From Syngnathus acus (Eukaryota; Chordata; Actinopteri; Syngnathiformes; Syngnathidae), in the NCBI RefSeq assembly GCF_901709675.1, contig NC_051095.1, positions 26,085,956 to 26,149,955 of the forward strand: a stretch of 64,000 nt of DNA, written 5' to 3'. The notes beneath the pieces are model-generated. The model saw only the letters and a list, made by a program, of their open reading frames with translations. It was not told the DNA's origin and did no database searches. Of this stretch, positions 1 to 10,799 are shown piece by piece (the first letter of the stretch is position 1; every line of letters starts with the position of its first letter). The position numbers were made by a program, and so were the translations under genes.

Positions 1-70
1 ACAAGAATTATTGCAAATGCTTACATTAAGATTTACCCCACTTGCGTTTTGATATATGTACACATTAATC

Positions 71-1284
71 TAGGGTGACCAGACGTCCTCTTTTTCCCGA
101 ACATGTCCTACTTTTGAGCCCCCAAAAAAACATCCGGGGTGAATTTAGAAAAATCGTCCGGGATTTTGTTGGACTGCCTCAAACATAATACATGGACGGT
201 ATATTGTCAATAGAATTGCCGCTCCGTTCCATTTGACTCAATTCCAGGTTTTTCTGTATCGTTCGCAAATAAGTCACGCCCTTCTCCTCAAATCTAGTCA
301 TTTTGCTACAAAGTAGGGTCTACACTGAGTGTTTACAAGCAATGCCGAACCAAAAATGCACAGTCACAGAGGAGTTGAATAAAAACATTCCTGTGCTTTC
401 GCCAGGGTCATGATCTTTATGAAGTGGAGTGCTTGACATGCAAGGCAGACAATTACTTACGTGTCTGTGGCAAATAAATAAAGGTGCCAACGCACCCCAC
501 AAGAGGAGGACTGAAGAGGAGCCCTATTTTTTCTTCAAATGCTGCACCGATGGCTGTATTTCTTTTCTTTTTTTACTTAGTGTACCACTATAAAACTAAA
601 AAATTTCAGTGTACACATATGGTTTTGTTAGTGTAAATATGTTTTTATTCTTGTATATATGTTTTGTGTTATTCGGGCCAATAAATGCAATTGCTATACA
701 GACACCATGTCATTTGTGTCATAACATATGACACAAATGACCCCCCCCCCCCAAATAAACCCCCCAAAAGACACCACCCCCTAACAATGACCACGCCCCT
801 GTTAGGGTAGTGCTCACTCTAACTTATTTTGCAAGAACCACACTGGAGACAAGTTAGTCGTTTCAGACACCTGCAGGCGGAGAGTTCACTCGTCGCTGTG
901 CTTACAGCGATGGTCGAATGAAGTCTGAAGTCAGGCCTCATCAGGTGCATATTTATTGAGAAGAAACACAGTGGGGTTGAAAGTGGGGGTGTGGGACCAC
1001 AGGATGGGGTGAAGCCGCTCCCCTGCTGATCAAAGCATAGCAGGGGGCCTTTTACGACTTTGTGGAAACAAAGCAACCTTGATTGCTTCCTCTGCAGCTA
1101 GTCAATCAGGTGAAAAGATCTTAGCACTTTGGTCTACTACTTTTGGTAAGACAGGACAAGCTAGGTAAATTATTACAGGTTACATTCCAACATAATCATA
1201 CGATGAAGATATTCTGCAAACCCTAACAGCCCCCATCCAAAAAAAGGTGTCCTCTTTTTCAGAAACCCAAATCTGGTCACCCTA
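71..1284. mobile_element. Non-autonomous TIR transposon, flanked by TSD ATTAATC
   Basis: The ends are inverted: TAGGGTGACCAGA on the left and TCTGGTCACCCTA on the right. Both sides are flanked by an identical 7-bp ATTAATC (64-70 and 1285-1291). No transposase frame is visible inside. The interior has a short palindrome around 717-737, a C-rich tract and a later solo LTR. TSD length and terminal sequence suggest a hAT-like element, but the superfamily is an inference. Confidence 0.7.
800..1228 (-). mobile_element. Solo LTR, TSD GCCCC
   Basis: The 429-bp block starts TGTTAGGGT and ends ACCCTAACA (TG...CA ends). It is bordered on both sides by GCCCC (795-799 and 1229-1233). An AATAAA polyadenylation signal is present on the minus strand near 950, which sets the orientation. 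No internal retroelement sequence adjoins it, so it is read as a solo LTR left by LTR-LTR recombination. It sits inside the older TIR element. Confidence 0.72.
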
Positions 1285-1291
1285 ATTAATC

Positions 1292-2499
1292 AGACAATTG
1301 TAAGGACTCATTTTAGTCAAACTAATCAGGTCAAAACACTCACTGGGGTGGTTTGAGTGAGACCAGAGGTCATTTTGGGGTTGCAGTGCGGCACATTGCA
1401 TAACATTCAAATATCTTAAGGAATCTACACATTTCTAACATTTCAAACACTGGTAATAATAACCTAACTCAATGTATCTGTCATGTCTTTCATGTCTTTG
1501 TAGTCTGTGATCAGTGTTAAGATAGAGTAGGTCACGTGACTAGAATCAGGAAGTAAGCGCATGTTTGAGCACAGTGTTGAAAGAGAACGCTGCTTGTTCT
1601 ATTCTCTCCTGCAGTTCGGCAAAACTACTGCCTACATTTTGTGTTATACAAGGCATCGTTGGTATGTATCTTAAGTTATTATGGATCGAAATAGATCTTT
1701 TGAGTTCTGAAATTATAGTTTTCTGTGATGTTAGACGATAGGATAAAAATATAATTGAGATTTCATATCGATTTAATTAATTTAGTTCGTATGACTGATT
1801 ATACAATGTGGCTTGTATTCTCCCAGTTTCACCCTTTCCCTTGTTATTAAACCTGGAGCCAACCTTCAACCTGGCCTTCAGAGTCTTGATGAGTGAAAGT
1901 GGTTGAGCTTACTGTCTTCGGATATTCAACATATTTGGAGGGCAGGATACTATCACTTTCTTGCAATTAAGGTAACAAATTTACCACTATTACCACTATT
2001 CTGACAATATGTCTGTGTGCATTCTCAGTCACCCAGGTCTTGCGCAACTGGAGTTGTTCTTGTTTGTTCAACAGACAGAGAGTCTCGGCTTGCCAGACAA
2101 GAGGACTTCTGTCAAACTGATGAGTCAAAAATACAGTACTCAGTAATGTAACACATGGAGCAGAGTCACCTCAACAAGTTTGCGTAGCTGCACGCACGTT
2201 CTGACAGATATTGTGGCTTGAGTTGGTGAGAAAGATGCACCACCCCCATACACACAAAAAGGTGCATGATAAAGGATGATGCAATATATAAGTGTTACAA
2301 AGGATATGATGTTAGACTGAAATTATGTGTAGCTTGACGGGTGCTTAGCTTAACATGACACACCTGGCAGGCAGTGGGACATCTGTTGCACTCAATTACA
2401 TCACCGTGTGTTGTCAGGGCGAGAGGGAAAGAGAAGATTACACTTTCTGTACTGACAGCCCTCTGAGAATCAATTCAGATTTTCCGATTTTAAAGCCTT

Positions 2500-2504
<5 letters not shown>
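1292..2504. other. No gene recognised; possible degraded LTR
   Basis: No convincing coding frame. Around 1513-1935 there is an LTR-like arrangement: a TGTTAAG start, a CACGTGAC motif and an ATTAAAC poly(A)-like signal. I could not find a matching TSD. The rest may be unique intergenic DNA. Confidence 0.3.

Positions 2505-2572
<68 letters not shown>
2505..2572. repeat. (TA)n microsatellite
   Basis: About 34 TA units directly precede the TA target site of the Tc1 element. Apparent IY-repeat peptides here are translation artefacts of the repeat. Confidence 0.97.
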
Positions 2573-2576
<4 letters not shown>

Positions 2577-3488
2577 CATACAGTGCCTTGCGAAAGTATT
2601 CGGCCCCCTTGAACCTTTCAACATTTCGTGACATTTCAGGCTTCAAACATAAAGGTATAAAAGTTTAATTTTTTGTCAAGAATCAACAACAAGTGGGACA
2701 CAATCGTGAAGTGGAACAAAATTTAATGGATAATTTAAACTTTTTTAACAAATAAAAAACTGAAAAGTGGGGCGTGCAATATTATTCGGCCCCCTTGCGC
2801 TAATACTTTGTAGCGCCACCTTTTGCTGCAATTACAGCTGCAAGTCGCTTGGAGTATGTCTCTATCAGTTTTGCACATCGAGAGACTGGAATTCTTGCCC
2901 ATTCTTCCTTGCAAAACTGCTCGAGCTCAGTGAGGTTGGATGGAGAGCGTTTGTGAACAGCAGCCTTCAGCTCTTTCCACAGATTCTCGATTGGATTCAG
3001 GTCTGGACTTTGACTTGGCCATTCTAACACCTGGATACGTCTATTTGTGAACCATTCCATTGTAGATTTGGCTTTATGTTTTGGATCATTGTCCTGTTGG
3101 AAGATAAATCTCCGTCCCAGTCTCAGGTCTTTTGCAGACTCCAACAGGTTTTCTTCCAGAATGGTCCTGTATTTGGCTCCATCCATCTTCCCGTCAATTT
3201 TAGCCATCTTCCCTGTCCCTGCTGAAGAAAAGCAGGCCCAAACCATGATGCTGCCACCACCATGTTTGACAGTGGGGATGGTGTGTTCAGGGTGATGAGC
3301 TGTGTTGCTTTTACGCCAAACATATCGTTTTGCATTGTGGCCAAAAAGTTCGATTTTGGTTTCATCTGACCAAAGCACCTTCTTCCACATGTTTGGTGTG
3401 TCTCCCAGGTGGCTTGTGGCAAACTTTAAACGAGACTTTTTATGGATATCTTTGAGAAATGGCTTTCTTCTTGCCACTCTTCCATAAA

Positions 3489-4661
3489 GTGACTAACGAT
3501 CTCCTCATAGCTATGGATTCAAACACTTCATCTGTACTGTTACTACTCGATCTTAGTGCTGCCTTCGACACTGTAGACTTTGATATTTTATTAGGGCGTC
3601 TTAAAAGTTGTGTTGGTATTTCAGGGTCAGCACTAGGCTGGTTCCATTCCTATCTATCAAATAGGACGCACCGAGTGGTCCATGGCAATGCGTCCTCTGA
3701 GCTCTATAATGTTACGTGTGGTGTCCCACAGGGATCGGTTCTCGGACCCATTTTATTTAATATTTATATGATTCCGCTTGGGGACATAATACGTAAATAT
3801 AATATTAGTTTTCAATGCTACGCGGATGACACCCAATTATATATGCCGTTATCGATGACAGATCCGCGGGATTGTTGTAATCTTGAGGCATGCCTTGCGG
3901 AGATCAAGCAATGGATGTCTCTCAACTTCCTTCGTCTTAACCCAGATAAAACTGAGATGTTGATAATTGGTCCAACTCGTTTTCAACACTTGTTCAAGGA
4001 AACCGCTATAACTATAGATAACCGTACTATCACTCAGAGCGATACTGTAACTAATCTCGGGGTAATGTTTGACCAAACTCTCTCCTTTCAAAAGCACATT
4101 AAGAATATAACCAGAATTGCGTTCTTTCACCTTCGTAATATTGCAAAGATTCGTCCGATCCTCTCGACCGGTGATGCGGAAACTATTATACATGCGTTCG
4201 TCACGTCGCGCCTGGACTACTGTAATGTACTATTCTCTGGTCTTCCTAAGTCCCGCATCAAAAGTCTACAGTTAGTACAAAATGCTGCTGCAAGGCTGCT
4301 CTCACGGACAAGAAAATTTGATCACATTACTCCAATATTAGCCAACTTACATTGGCTCCCGGTCCATTTAAGATGTGACTTCAAGGTTCTTCTATTAACC
4401 TATAAATCACTGCATGGCTTAGCGCCTTCGTATCTCGTCGACCTAGTTGTTCCTTATGTTCCGTCTCGTAACCTTCGTTCGCAAAACGCTACCCTTTTAG
4501 CGACACCGAGGGCCAAGAAAGTGTCTGCAGGGTCTGGAGCATTTTCTATCCGGGCTCCAGAGCTTTGGAATGCCCTCCCAATGGATATTAGGACTGCTAC
4601 CTCAGTAGAAACATTTAAGACACGTTTAAAGACACATTTCTATGACATGGCCTTTAACTAA
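3489..4661 (+). CDS. LINE reverse transcriptase, C-terminal ~390 residues
   Basis: Reverse-transcriptase motifs in order: DLSAAFDTVD, GVPQGSVLGPILF (primer-grip side), CYADDTQLY (catalytic aspartates), LNPDKTE and NLGVMFD. A thumb and C-terminal tail typical of L2/CR1 proteins follow, with LDYCNVLFSGLP, NAAARLLSRTRKFDHITP and LHWLPV. The frame is open to a TAA at 4659-4661. The protein lacks its start, its endonuclease and the first RT motifs. The first few codons of the open frame are Tc1 sequence, so the real 5' edge of LINE coding is the insertion point. Confidence 0.88.
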   Translation: MTNDLLIAMDSNTSSVLLLLDLSAAFDTVDFDILLGRLKSCVGISGSALGWFHSYLSNRTHRVVHGNASSELYNVTCGVPQGSVLGPILFNIYMIPLGDIIRKYNISFQCYADDTQLYMPLSMTDPRDCCNLEACLAEIKQWMSLNFLRLNPDKTEMLIIGPTRFQHLFKETAITIDNRTITQSDTVTNLGVMFDQTLSFQKHIKNITRIAFFHLRNIAKIRPILSTGDAETIIHAFVTSRLDYCNVLFSGLPKSRIKSLQLVQNAAARLLSRTRKFDHITPILANLHWLPVHLRCDFKVLLLTYKSLHGLAPSYLVDLVVPYVPSRNLRSQNATLLATPRAKKVSAGSGAFSIRAPELWNALPMDIRTATSVETFKTRLKTHFYDMAFN

Positions 4662-5132
4662 CTTGTAGTGGCCGATTCGGCCGGAGTTTGTTTTGTTTTC
4701 TCTCCCCCCCCCTCCCCGGCCGGGGAGGTGGTTAGGTGGCACCCAAGCTGACAGCGGCTATCTGGATTATTGTGGGCCAATTCAGGTTGGGGGAACTGCA
4801 GCTCAACCTCCACAGCCAGGATAGTAGAGGGCTCCTCCGGCAGCCCTTCGCTCTGACTTGGACATCCACATTTTTGATTTTCATATTATGTATTATTTGT
4901 GCCCTCTCTGCATCCATTACAACCTGGTGATCCTGAAAGGGGGATCCTTCCATCTGTGGTCCCTTCTCAAGGTTTCTCATTTTCCCCGGGCAAATGAGTT
5001 TTTCCTTGCCCTTTTGGGAGCTTAAGATCAGGGGATGCTTTGAGAATAATTGTCAATTTTTGTCTATGTGAAGCCCTTTGAGACTGCTTGTGATTTAGGG
5101 CTATACAAATAAACTTGACTTGACTTGACTTG
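3489..5132 (+). mobile_element. 5'-truncated L2-like LINE inside Tc1 transposase
   Basis: It begins abruptly within reverse-transcriptase coding sequence and ends in a TTGACT repeat tail after the stop and 3' UTR. The UTR contains a short stem region before GGGCTATACAAATAAA, as in L2/CR1-group LINEs. The flanks share AAA (3486-3488 and 5133-5135), a minimal TSD. The endonuclease domain is missing because of 5' truncation, the usual fate of a new LINE copy. Clade L2 is inferred. Confidence 0.85.
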
Positions 5133-5859
5133 AAAGGCCAGATTTGTGCAGTGCACGACTGATTGTTGTCCTATGGACAGACTCTCCCACCTCAGCTGTA
5201 GTTATCTGCAGTTCATCCAGAGTGATCATGGGCCTCTTGGCTGCATCTCTGATCAGTCTTCTCCTTGTTTGAGATGAAAGTTTGGAGGGACGGCCGGGTC
5301 TTGGTAGATTTGCAGTGGTCTGATAGTCCTTCCATTTCAATATAATTGCTTGCACAGTGCTCCTTGAGATGTTTAAAGCTTGGGAAATCTTTTCGTATCC
5401 AAATCCGGCTTTAAACTTCTCCACAACAGTATCTCGGACCTGCCTGGTGTGTTCCTTTGTCTTCATGGTTCTCTCTGCGCTTTAAACAGAACCCTGAGAC
5501 TATCAAAGAGCAGGTGCATTTATACGGAGACTTGATTACACACAGGTGCATTCTATTTATCATCATCAGTCATTTAGGACAACATTGGATCATTCAAAGA
5601 TCCTCACTGAACTTCTGGAGTGAGTTTGCTGCACTGAAAGTAAAGGGGCCGAATAATATTGCACGCCCCACTTTTCAGTTTTTTATTTGTTAAAAAAGTT
5701 TAAATTATCCAATAAATTTCGTTCCACTTCACGATTGTGTCCCACTTGTTGTTGATTCTTGACAAAAAATTAAAATTTTATATCTTTATGTTTGAAGCCT
5801 GAAATGTGGCGAAATGTTGAAAGGTTCAAGGGGGCCGAATACTTTCGCAAGGCACTGTA

Positions 5860-6012
5860 TATCAATAAAAAAACATTTTAAGCATATAATTATACCTGCA
5901 CACCAAATCAATAAAGGAGACATAACTAGACATTTTTATATATGGTAATGACATGGGTTTTTATAACTTCATGATTTGATATGTATGTCTGTGCACTTTG
6001 AAATAACAAATG
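5860..6012. repeat. Dispersed AT-rich repeat (pair with 26585-26735)
   Basis: About 150 bp starting at ATCAATAAAA closely match 26585-26735, including AAGCATATAATTATACCT and CACTTTGAAATAACAA. The Tc1 element lies directly against the left edge of this copy. The repeat family is not recognised. Confidence 0.7.
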
Positions 6013-6600
6013 TTTGTTGATATATTGCCTGAATAGCATAATGACCCTTAAGGAACTATTTAATGCATGTTTGATGTTATTCTAAATCACGGACACTGCT
6101 CAAGCTGTCTAAGAATGTTCTGTACTTGATTATATCTTATGTTTCGATTAATGCTTGATGTGACATCGTATTTTGCCTAATGCTTGATGCCAGACTTGGA
6201 TTACTACTGAAGGTAAATACATAATACTACAGAAGGAAAATATTTTGACAAATAATGACAAAAAAACATGGTTGGAAGCATGATTAAACTATGAATGTGA
6301 CAAAGTAAGCAAGTCCATGGAGTGTCAATACAACAAACAAACAAATGCGTGGTAAGTGGTGTGTAAGAAAATTGCATAGTCAGGGAACATTAACGAATTG
6401 ATGATGTCACACCCAAAACTTCACATAAGTCCGTACAAAACGACAAAATTGGAAGGATGATGAATGGACGAGGTGCGACAGTGGGCAAGAATGGAGGAGA
6501 ATGTTTACAGGAAGGTCACTTGGAGATATAACCAGCAGGTACCAGAGGGAGAACGCCAGGAGGGAGACAGCAAAGAACCCGGCCAAAGTTGATCGCCAAG
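6013..6600. other. No gene recognised
   Basis: AT-rich sequence with short local word repeats (TAATGCTTGATG-like). I see no coding or element structure I can support. Confidence 0.4.
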
Positions 6601-7058
6601 GCCGAAAGATGGGATGGAAAACAACAGCCCCCACACACATCAAATCGGCCATAATCACCACCAAACCCCACGGAACCAGCTCTTACCGAACTTGCCCCAC
6701 CCCCATAGACTCATTACCCATCAAACTCGGCCCACACCGGCATGTGCAACTGAATATAAGATGACCAAAGAACCTTGAACCTTGCCTTTTCTGAATGGAG
6801 ACTTTCTGCTCTTGAGCATTGTCGCACGAAAGGCCCAGCACTGTATTGTATCTTTCCTGAAAACAGAGTTTTCTTAACAAGAACTGTAATTGAACTCAAC
6901 CAACCTGTGTAAGTCGAATTTTGTTTCGGTGTCTTAGTCTTTTCCTAAAACTGAAAAAGAAAACGAACACACAGTGAGTAAATTGGATAACAGGTGATTG
7001 GCTCTGGCTTTTGCCGTGAGGCGCGGATAAGCCGCATCCCAAATTGTGGACCAAATCC
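6601..7058. repeat. Dispersed repeat block (pair with 37310-37733)
   Basis: This block matches 37310-37733 over most of its length in the same orientation. Shared anchors are ACTGAATATAAG, AATGGAGACTTTCTGCTC and TGGACCAAATCCAACA. In both places it is followed by the same TACAGTAATCC-type element. No protein is evident. It could be part of a larger non-autonomous element. Confidence 0.75.
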
Positions 7059-7101
7059 AACAATATATATATATATATATATATACAGACACACACACAC
7101 A
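7059..7101. repeat. (TA)n/(CA)n microsatellite
   Basis: A TA run followed by a CA run, immediately left of a short hairpin MITE. Confidence 0.9.
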
Positions 7102-7167
7102 CACTACCGTTCAAAAATTTGGGGTCACCCAAACAATTTTGTGACCCCAAACTTTTGAACGGTAGTG
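7102..7167. mobile_element. 66-bp hairpin MITE with Tc1-type ends
   Basis: CACTACCGTTCAAAA on the left is mirrored by TTTTGAACGGTAGTG on the right. The inner arms GGGGTCAC and GTGACCCC leave only a 12-base loop. TA follows the right end at 7168-7169. It looks like two Tc1-family terminal repeats fused with nothing between them. Confidence 0.75.
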
Positions 7168-7169
7168 TA

Positions 7170-7469
7170 TGTTATTCAGCCATGCTTTGATTTGAGGTAG
7201 GGTGATTTATTTTGAAGGCCGTTTTCAGGCGATACCACTTCCTTTTTTACGTTCTTGTACATATGTCGGTTACAGTGGTACAGGAGTCATTGGCGATGTA
7301 AGTGTGTCTCCTAACAAGAGAAATGAATGATCACATGTGTCTAACCTTTAGGACAATGTAGTATTGCTCCAAATGTTCGTTTAATTTCCTTTAGAGGTCC
7401 GTTTGCGCGTGTTAGCACAATCGCGAATTAGCATCTTTCCGCTAACTTGTTAGCCTGCCCAGTACTTCT
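7170..7469. repeat. TACAGTAATCC-type element, internal part (copy 1)
   Basis: It matches 37736-38010 directly and 18440-19752 in inverse. Anchors are GTGATTTATTTTGAAGGC, GGCGATGTAAGTG and CGCTAACTTGTTAGCCTGCC. This copy stops before the TACTGTA end seen in copy 2, so it is truncated. Confidence 0.75.
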
Positions 7470-7489
7470 TCTTTGCTGCGGGCCAATAA

Positions 7490-9545
7490 AAACTGGACGA
7501 AAACCACACTGCTCCTCCTGAATCCGAGAATTGACCTCCCGATGGACCCTCCCACTCCAGCACCCCTGAATAGACCTTACCAGGGAGGCTGAGGACTGTG
7601 ATTCCTCTGTAGTTGGAACACACTACGGTCCCTCTTCTTCAAAAGGGGAACCGTCACCCCAGTCTGCCAATCCAGAAGCACCATCCCCGATGTCCACGCA
7701 ATGTTGCAGAGGCGTGTCAGCCAGGACAGCCCCACAACATCCAGAGACTTTAAGAACTCTGGGCGGATCTCATCCACTCCTGGGACCTTGCCCCCAAGGA
7801 GTTCTTATTATTACCTCGGCAACTTCGACCCCAGAGATTGGAGAGTCAACCTCAGAGCCTCCAGGTCCTGCTTCCACAATGGAAGGCGTGTTGGTAGAAT
7901 TGAGAAGGTCTTGCTACCGTCTCACGATGTCCCGAGTCGAAGTCAACAGCACGCCACGTCTACTGTAAACAGTGTTGACGGTGAACTGCTTCCCCCTCCT
8001 GTGACGCCAGATGGTGGACCAGAATTTTCTCGAAGCCGTCCGGAAATCATTCTCCATGACCTCGCCAAACTCCTCCCACGCCCGGGTTCTTGCCTCAGCA
8101 ACCGCCAAAGCCCCGTTCCGCTTGGCCATCCGGTACCTGTCGGTTGACCCTGGAGTCTCACAGGCCAGAACAGCCCGATAGGACTCCCTCAGCTTGACGG
8201 CCGCTGTCCACCACCCGGTTTGAGGGTTGCCACCACGACAGGCTCCGACCACCTTACGGCCACAGCTCCGGTCGGCTGCCTCAACAATGGAGGCACGGAA
8301 CATGGTCCACTCGGACTCAATGTCCCCCGCCTCCTCCAGGACGTGGAAAAAGCTCGTGGGACGTGGAAGTTGAAGCTTTTCCTGACAGAGGATTCTGCCA
8401 GACGTTCTCAGCAGACCCTCACAGTACGTTTGGGTCTGCCTGGTCGGACCGGTATCTTCCCCCACCATCGGAGCCAACCCACCACCAGGTGGTGATCAGT
8501 TGACAGTTCCTCCCCTCTCTTCACCCGAGTGTGCAAAATATGCAGCCGCAAATCCGATGACACGACTACAAAGTCAATCATCGAACTGCGGCCTAGGGTA
8601 TTCTGATGCCAAGTGCACACATATACACCCTTATGCTTGAACATGGTGCTCATTGTGGACAATCGGTGTTGAGCACAGAAGTCCAATAATAGAACACTAC
8701 TCGGGTTCAGATCAGGGGGGCCTCCCAATCACGTCCTTCCAGGTCTCACTGTCATTGCCCACGTGAGCATTGAAGTCACACAGTAGAACGATGGAGTCCC
8801 CAGAAGGAGCGCTCTCCAGCCCTGCTTCCAAGGATCCCAAAAAGTGTGGGTGCTCTGAGCTGCCGCTTGGTGCATAGACACAAACAACAGAGAACAAGAG
8901 GGCTTTATTGCGTATTGTGAGCGATGTCCGTTGTTGAGGCAGGAAAAACAAAGTGGAGTATAGAGTTGGTTCTTTATTGGCAAGATCTTGGGTTGTTTGA
9001 TGGCGGTCACACTTAGCACTACAGCAGATGAAACAACAGTCTCCTTCTCCAGTTCACAAGGTTTTATACTGTTCGGAAAAGGCAGGAAAGCATCACCTGA
9101 CCATTTGATACCTATGTGTATTGGGAGGTTACCGCCCCTATGCATGTGCGTGAGTTTGTGCGTGTGTGTATGCGTGTGTGTGCGTGTGTTCTGATTGAGC
9201 AGTCAAGTTTATATACAACAATGAGAAGATTTGCACACCTATGAATATGAAAACGTATATGAGATTGTCTAACCTAACAGAATATGTACACATTGCTGTT
9301 GCTCTCTCTTCAGCTTGTACCAGAACCCAAACTGTGTGTGGAGTCCGATTATGTCTAGTCTAAACTTTTCTGCCTCGCACACCAGCTTGGGCTTCTTTCC
9401 AGCCAGAGAGGTGACATTCATTGTCCCAAGAGCCAGCTTCTGCAACCGGGGATCGGACCGCCAAGGTCCCCGCCTTTGGCCGCCGCCCAGCTCGCTTTGC
9501 ACCCGACCCCTTTGGCCCCTCCCACAGGTGGTGAGCCCATGGGAA
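7490..9545 (-). pseudogene. RTE/CFDP2-like LINE: endonuclease and start of RT, broken
   Basis: On the minus strand the order is a short leader, an endonuclease N-terminus (LGTMNVTSLAGKKP), a central part ([23 protein letters not shown]), the endonuclease C-terminus (RSMIDFVVVSSDLR, LSTDHHLVV), a linker (WWTAAVKLRESYRA) and the start of RT (MDEIRPEFLKSLDVVG, NIAWTSG). These motifs match the fish LINE family often annotated as craniofacial development protein 2-like. Several frameshifts and an LTR insertion break it, and the RT catalytic core is absent. The RTE assignment is from motif memory. Confidence 0.8.
8886..9291 (-). mobile_element. LTR (solo) inside LINE endonuclease
   Basis: On the minus strand the block carries a start around TGTTAGGTTAG, a TATA box (CAGTATAAAAC), and AATAAAGAACCAACTC as poly(A) signal near its end. 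It corresponds to the LTR interrupted at 32878-36245. A (CA)-rich tract lies within. The flanking LINE resumes on both sides. Exact ends are uncertain by about 15 bp because no clean TSD with TG/CA ends could be fixed. Confidence 0.65.
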
Positions 9546-9599
9546 GACCCCCTATCCAGTTTAAGACAAAAAAATAAAAATAAAATTGTAACAGAATTG

Positions 9600-10607
9600 T
9601 TATTTTACCTATTGGTGTCCGTGACTTTCACATGAATAGAAAGGAGGAAAAAAAAATTAAAAACATTAATAAAGTAAAAAATGCCATTAAATTATGTAAT
9701 TTCAATGTGTCCGTAGCTCATAATTGTCATTTCTTTAAATTTCTTTTTAAACATCACCATACTTGAGCATTGTTTTAGATTTTGACTGATATTGTTCCAG
9801 AGTTTAACAACTGCAATGGAGATACAAAAGCTTTTCCTGGTTAATCTGTGTTTGGGTAGAGTAAATTTGCTGTCATTATCCCTTAGTTTGTAATCACTGT
9901 TTTGTAGGTGAAAATGCTATTGAATATTTTAAGGCAAACAGTTTTGCTTCACTTTGAGCATGATTTGAGCAGTTTGATAATCTACCAAATCTTTGAATTT
10001 AAGAATTTGTGATTTAAGAAATAGCCTGTTAGCGTGTTCAAAGTAATCGGATTTGTTTATAATTCTAATGGCCTTCTTTTGTAAACGCGTGATTTGTCCT
10101 ACTGAGCTTTTGTAGTTGTTTCCCCATATCTCTGCGCGGTAGCGCAAGTATGGCGATATTAGAGAGAAATATAATAGGTGCAGTGATTTGTGATCAAGAA
10201 AAAATCTTTCCCTTATACATCCATCCATTTTCTATACCGCTTCCGTACTGGAGCCTATCCCAGCAATCATCGGGCAGTAGGCAGGGGATACCCTGATCTG
10301 GTTGCCAGTCAATCGCAGGGCACACAGAGACAAACAACCATCTGCACTCGCTCCTAGGGGCAATTTGGAGTGCCTACCAAGCATGTTTTTGGGCACAGAG
10401 ATAACCCACATGGACACGGGGAGAACATGCAAACTTCCACACAGAGAGGGTCGGAGAGGGAATCGAATCGGCACCCTCCCAACTGTGAGGCGGACGTGCT
10501 AACGAGTGCACCACCAAGCCACGTTGCCTTAAACAAGATAGAGCGATTTTTTGCCAGTTTGTTTTCAATGTATTTAATATGATCTTTCCAATGTATATGT
10601 TCATCTA
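9600..10607 (-). pseudogene. LINE reverse-transcriptase thumb fragment, split by SINE
   Basis: The right part (10528-10607) encodes IHWKDHIKYIENKLAKN, and the left part (10217-9930) encodes HKSLHLLYFSLISPYL and LQKKAIRIINKS. This is a C-terminal RT region found in several vertebrate LINE clades. The two parts are separated by a SINE, and a Tc1 element cuts the upstream end. The sequence down to about 9600 is probably 3' UTR. Clade not resolved. Confidence 0.7.
10218..10527 (-). mobile_element. tRNA-headed SINE
   Basis: Read on the minus strand, the head CACTCGTTAGCACGTCCGCC resembles a tRNA D-to-anticodon region. It is followed by GATTCGATTCC, close to the pol III B-box consensus. The body includes ATGCAAACTTCCACACAGAG on the plus strand and the common fish tail CCATCCATTTTCTATACCGC. 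It is inserted in a LINE RT frame. Confidence 0.75.
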
Positions 10608-10799
10608 CAGGACTGTCTCAGAAAATTAGAATATTGTGATAAAGTTCTTTATTTTCTGTAATGCAATTAAAAAAACAAAAATGTCATACATTCTGGATTC
10701 ATTACAAATCAACTGAAATACTGCAAGCCTTTTATAATTTTAATATTGCTGAGTATTGCTTACAGCTTAAGAAAACATTTGAAATTGTCCATTGATGCA

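Larger units (their letters stand above)
2800..5466 (-). pseudogene. Tc1-like transposase split by LINE insertion
   Basis: Transposases of this family bind the TIRs and cut and paste the element at TA. The N-terminal part is at 5466-5133 and the C-terminal part at 3488-2800, together about 340 codons, the full family length. The N-terminal half carries the paired-like HTH (KISQALNISRSTVQ) and a GRP basic motif. The C-terminal half has all three catalytic residues: D in WSDETK, D in FQQDNDPKH and E in SPDLNPIENLW. Apart from the 1.64-kb LINE, the frame shows no other break, so inactivation by that insertion looks recent relative to the age of the element. Confidence 0.9.
2581..5857 (-). mobile_element. 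Tc1-like transposon with ~210-bp TIRs, interrupted by a LINE
   Basis: The termini are CAGTGCCTTGCGAAAG and its inverse, each next to TA (2579-2580 and 5858-5859), the Tc1/mariner target duplication. Inverted repeats of roughly 210 bp bound a minus-strand transposase. Without the inserted LINE the element is about 1.63 kb, the usual Tc1 length. Two related copies lie at 19861 and 22064. Confidence 0.95.

Noticed and set aside
2355-2612. Plus-strand frame with a long IY-repeat peptide
   Set aside because: It is translation of the (TA)n tract and has no homology or composition of a real protein.
2767-3027. Plus-strand frames opposite the Tc1 transposases, repeated at 20047 and 22138
   Set aside because: Antisense shadows of the transposase gene, conserved only because the element is.
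10430-10527. tRNA gene on the minus strand
   Set aside because: tRNA-like head of a SINE; no complete cloverleaf.
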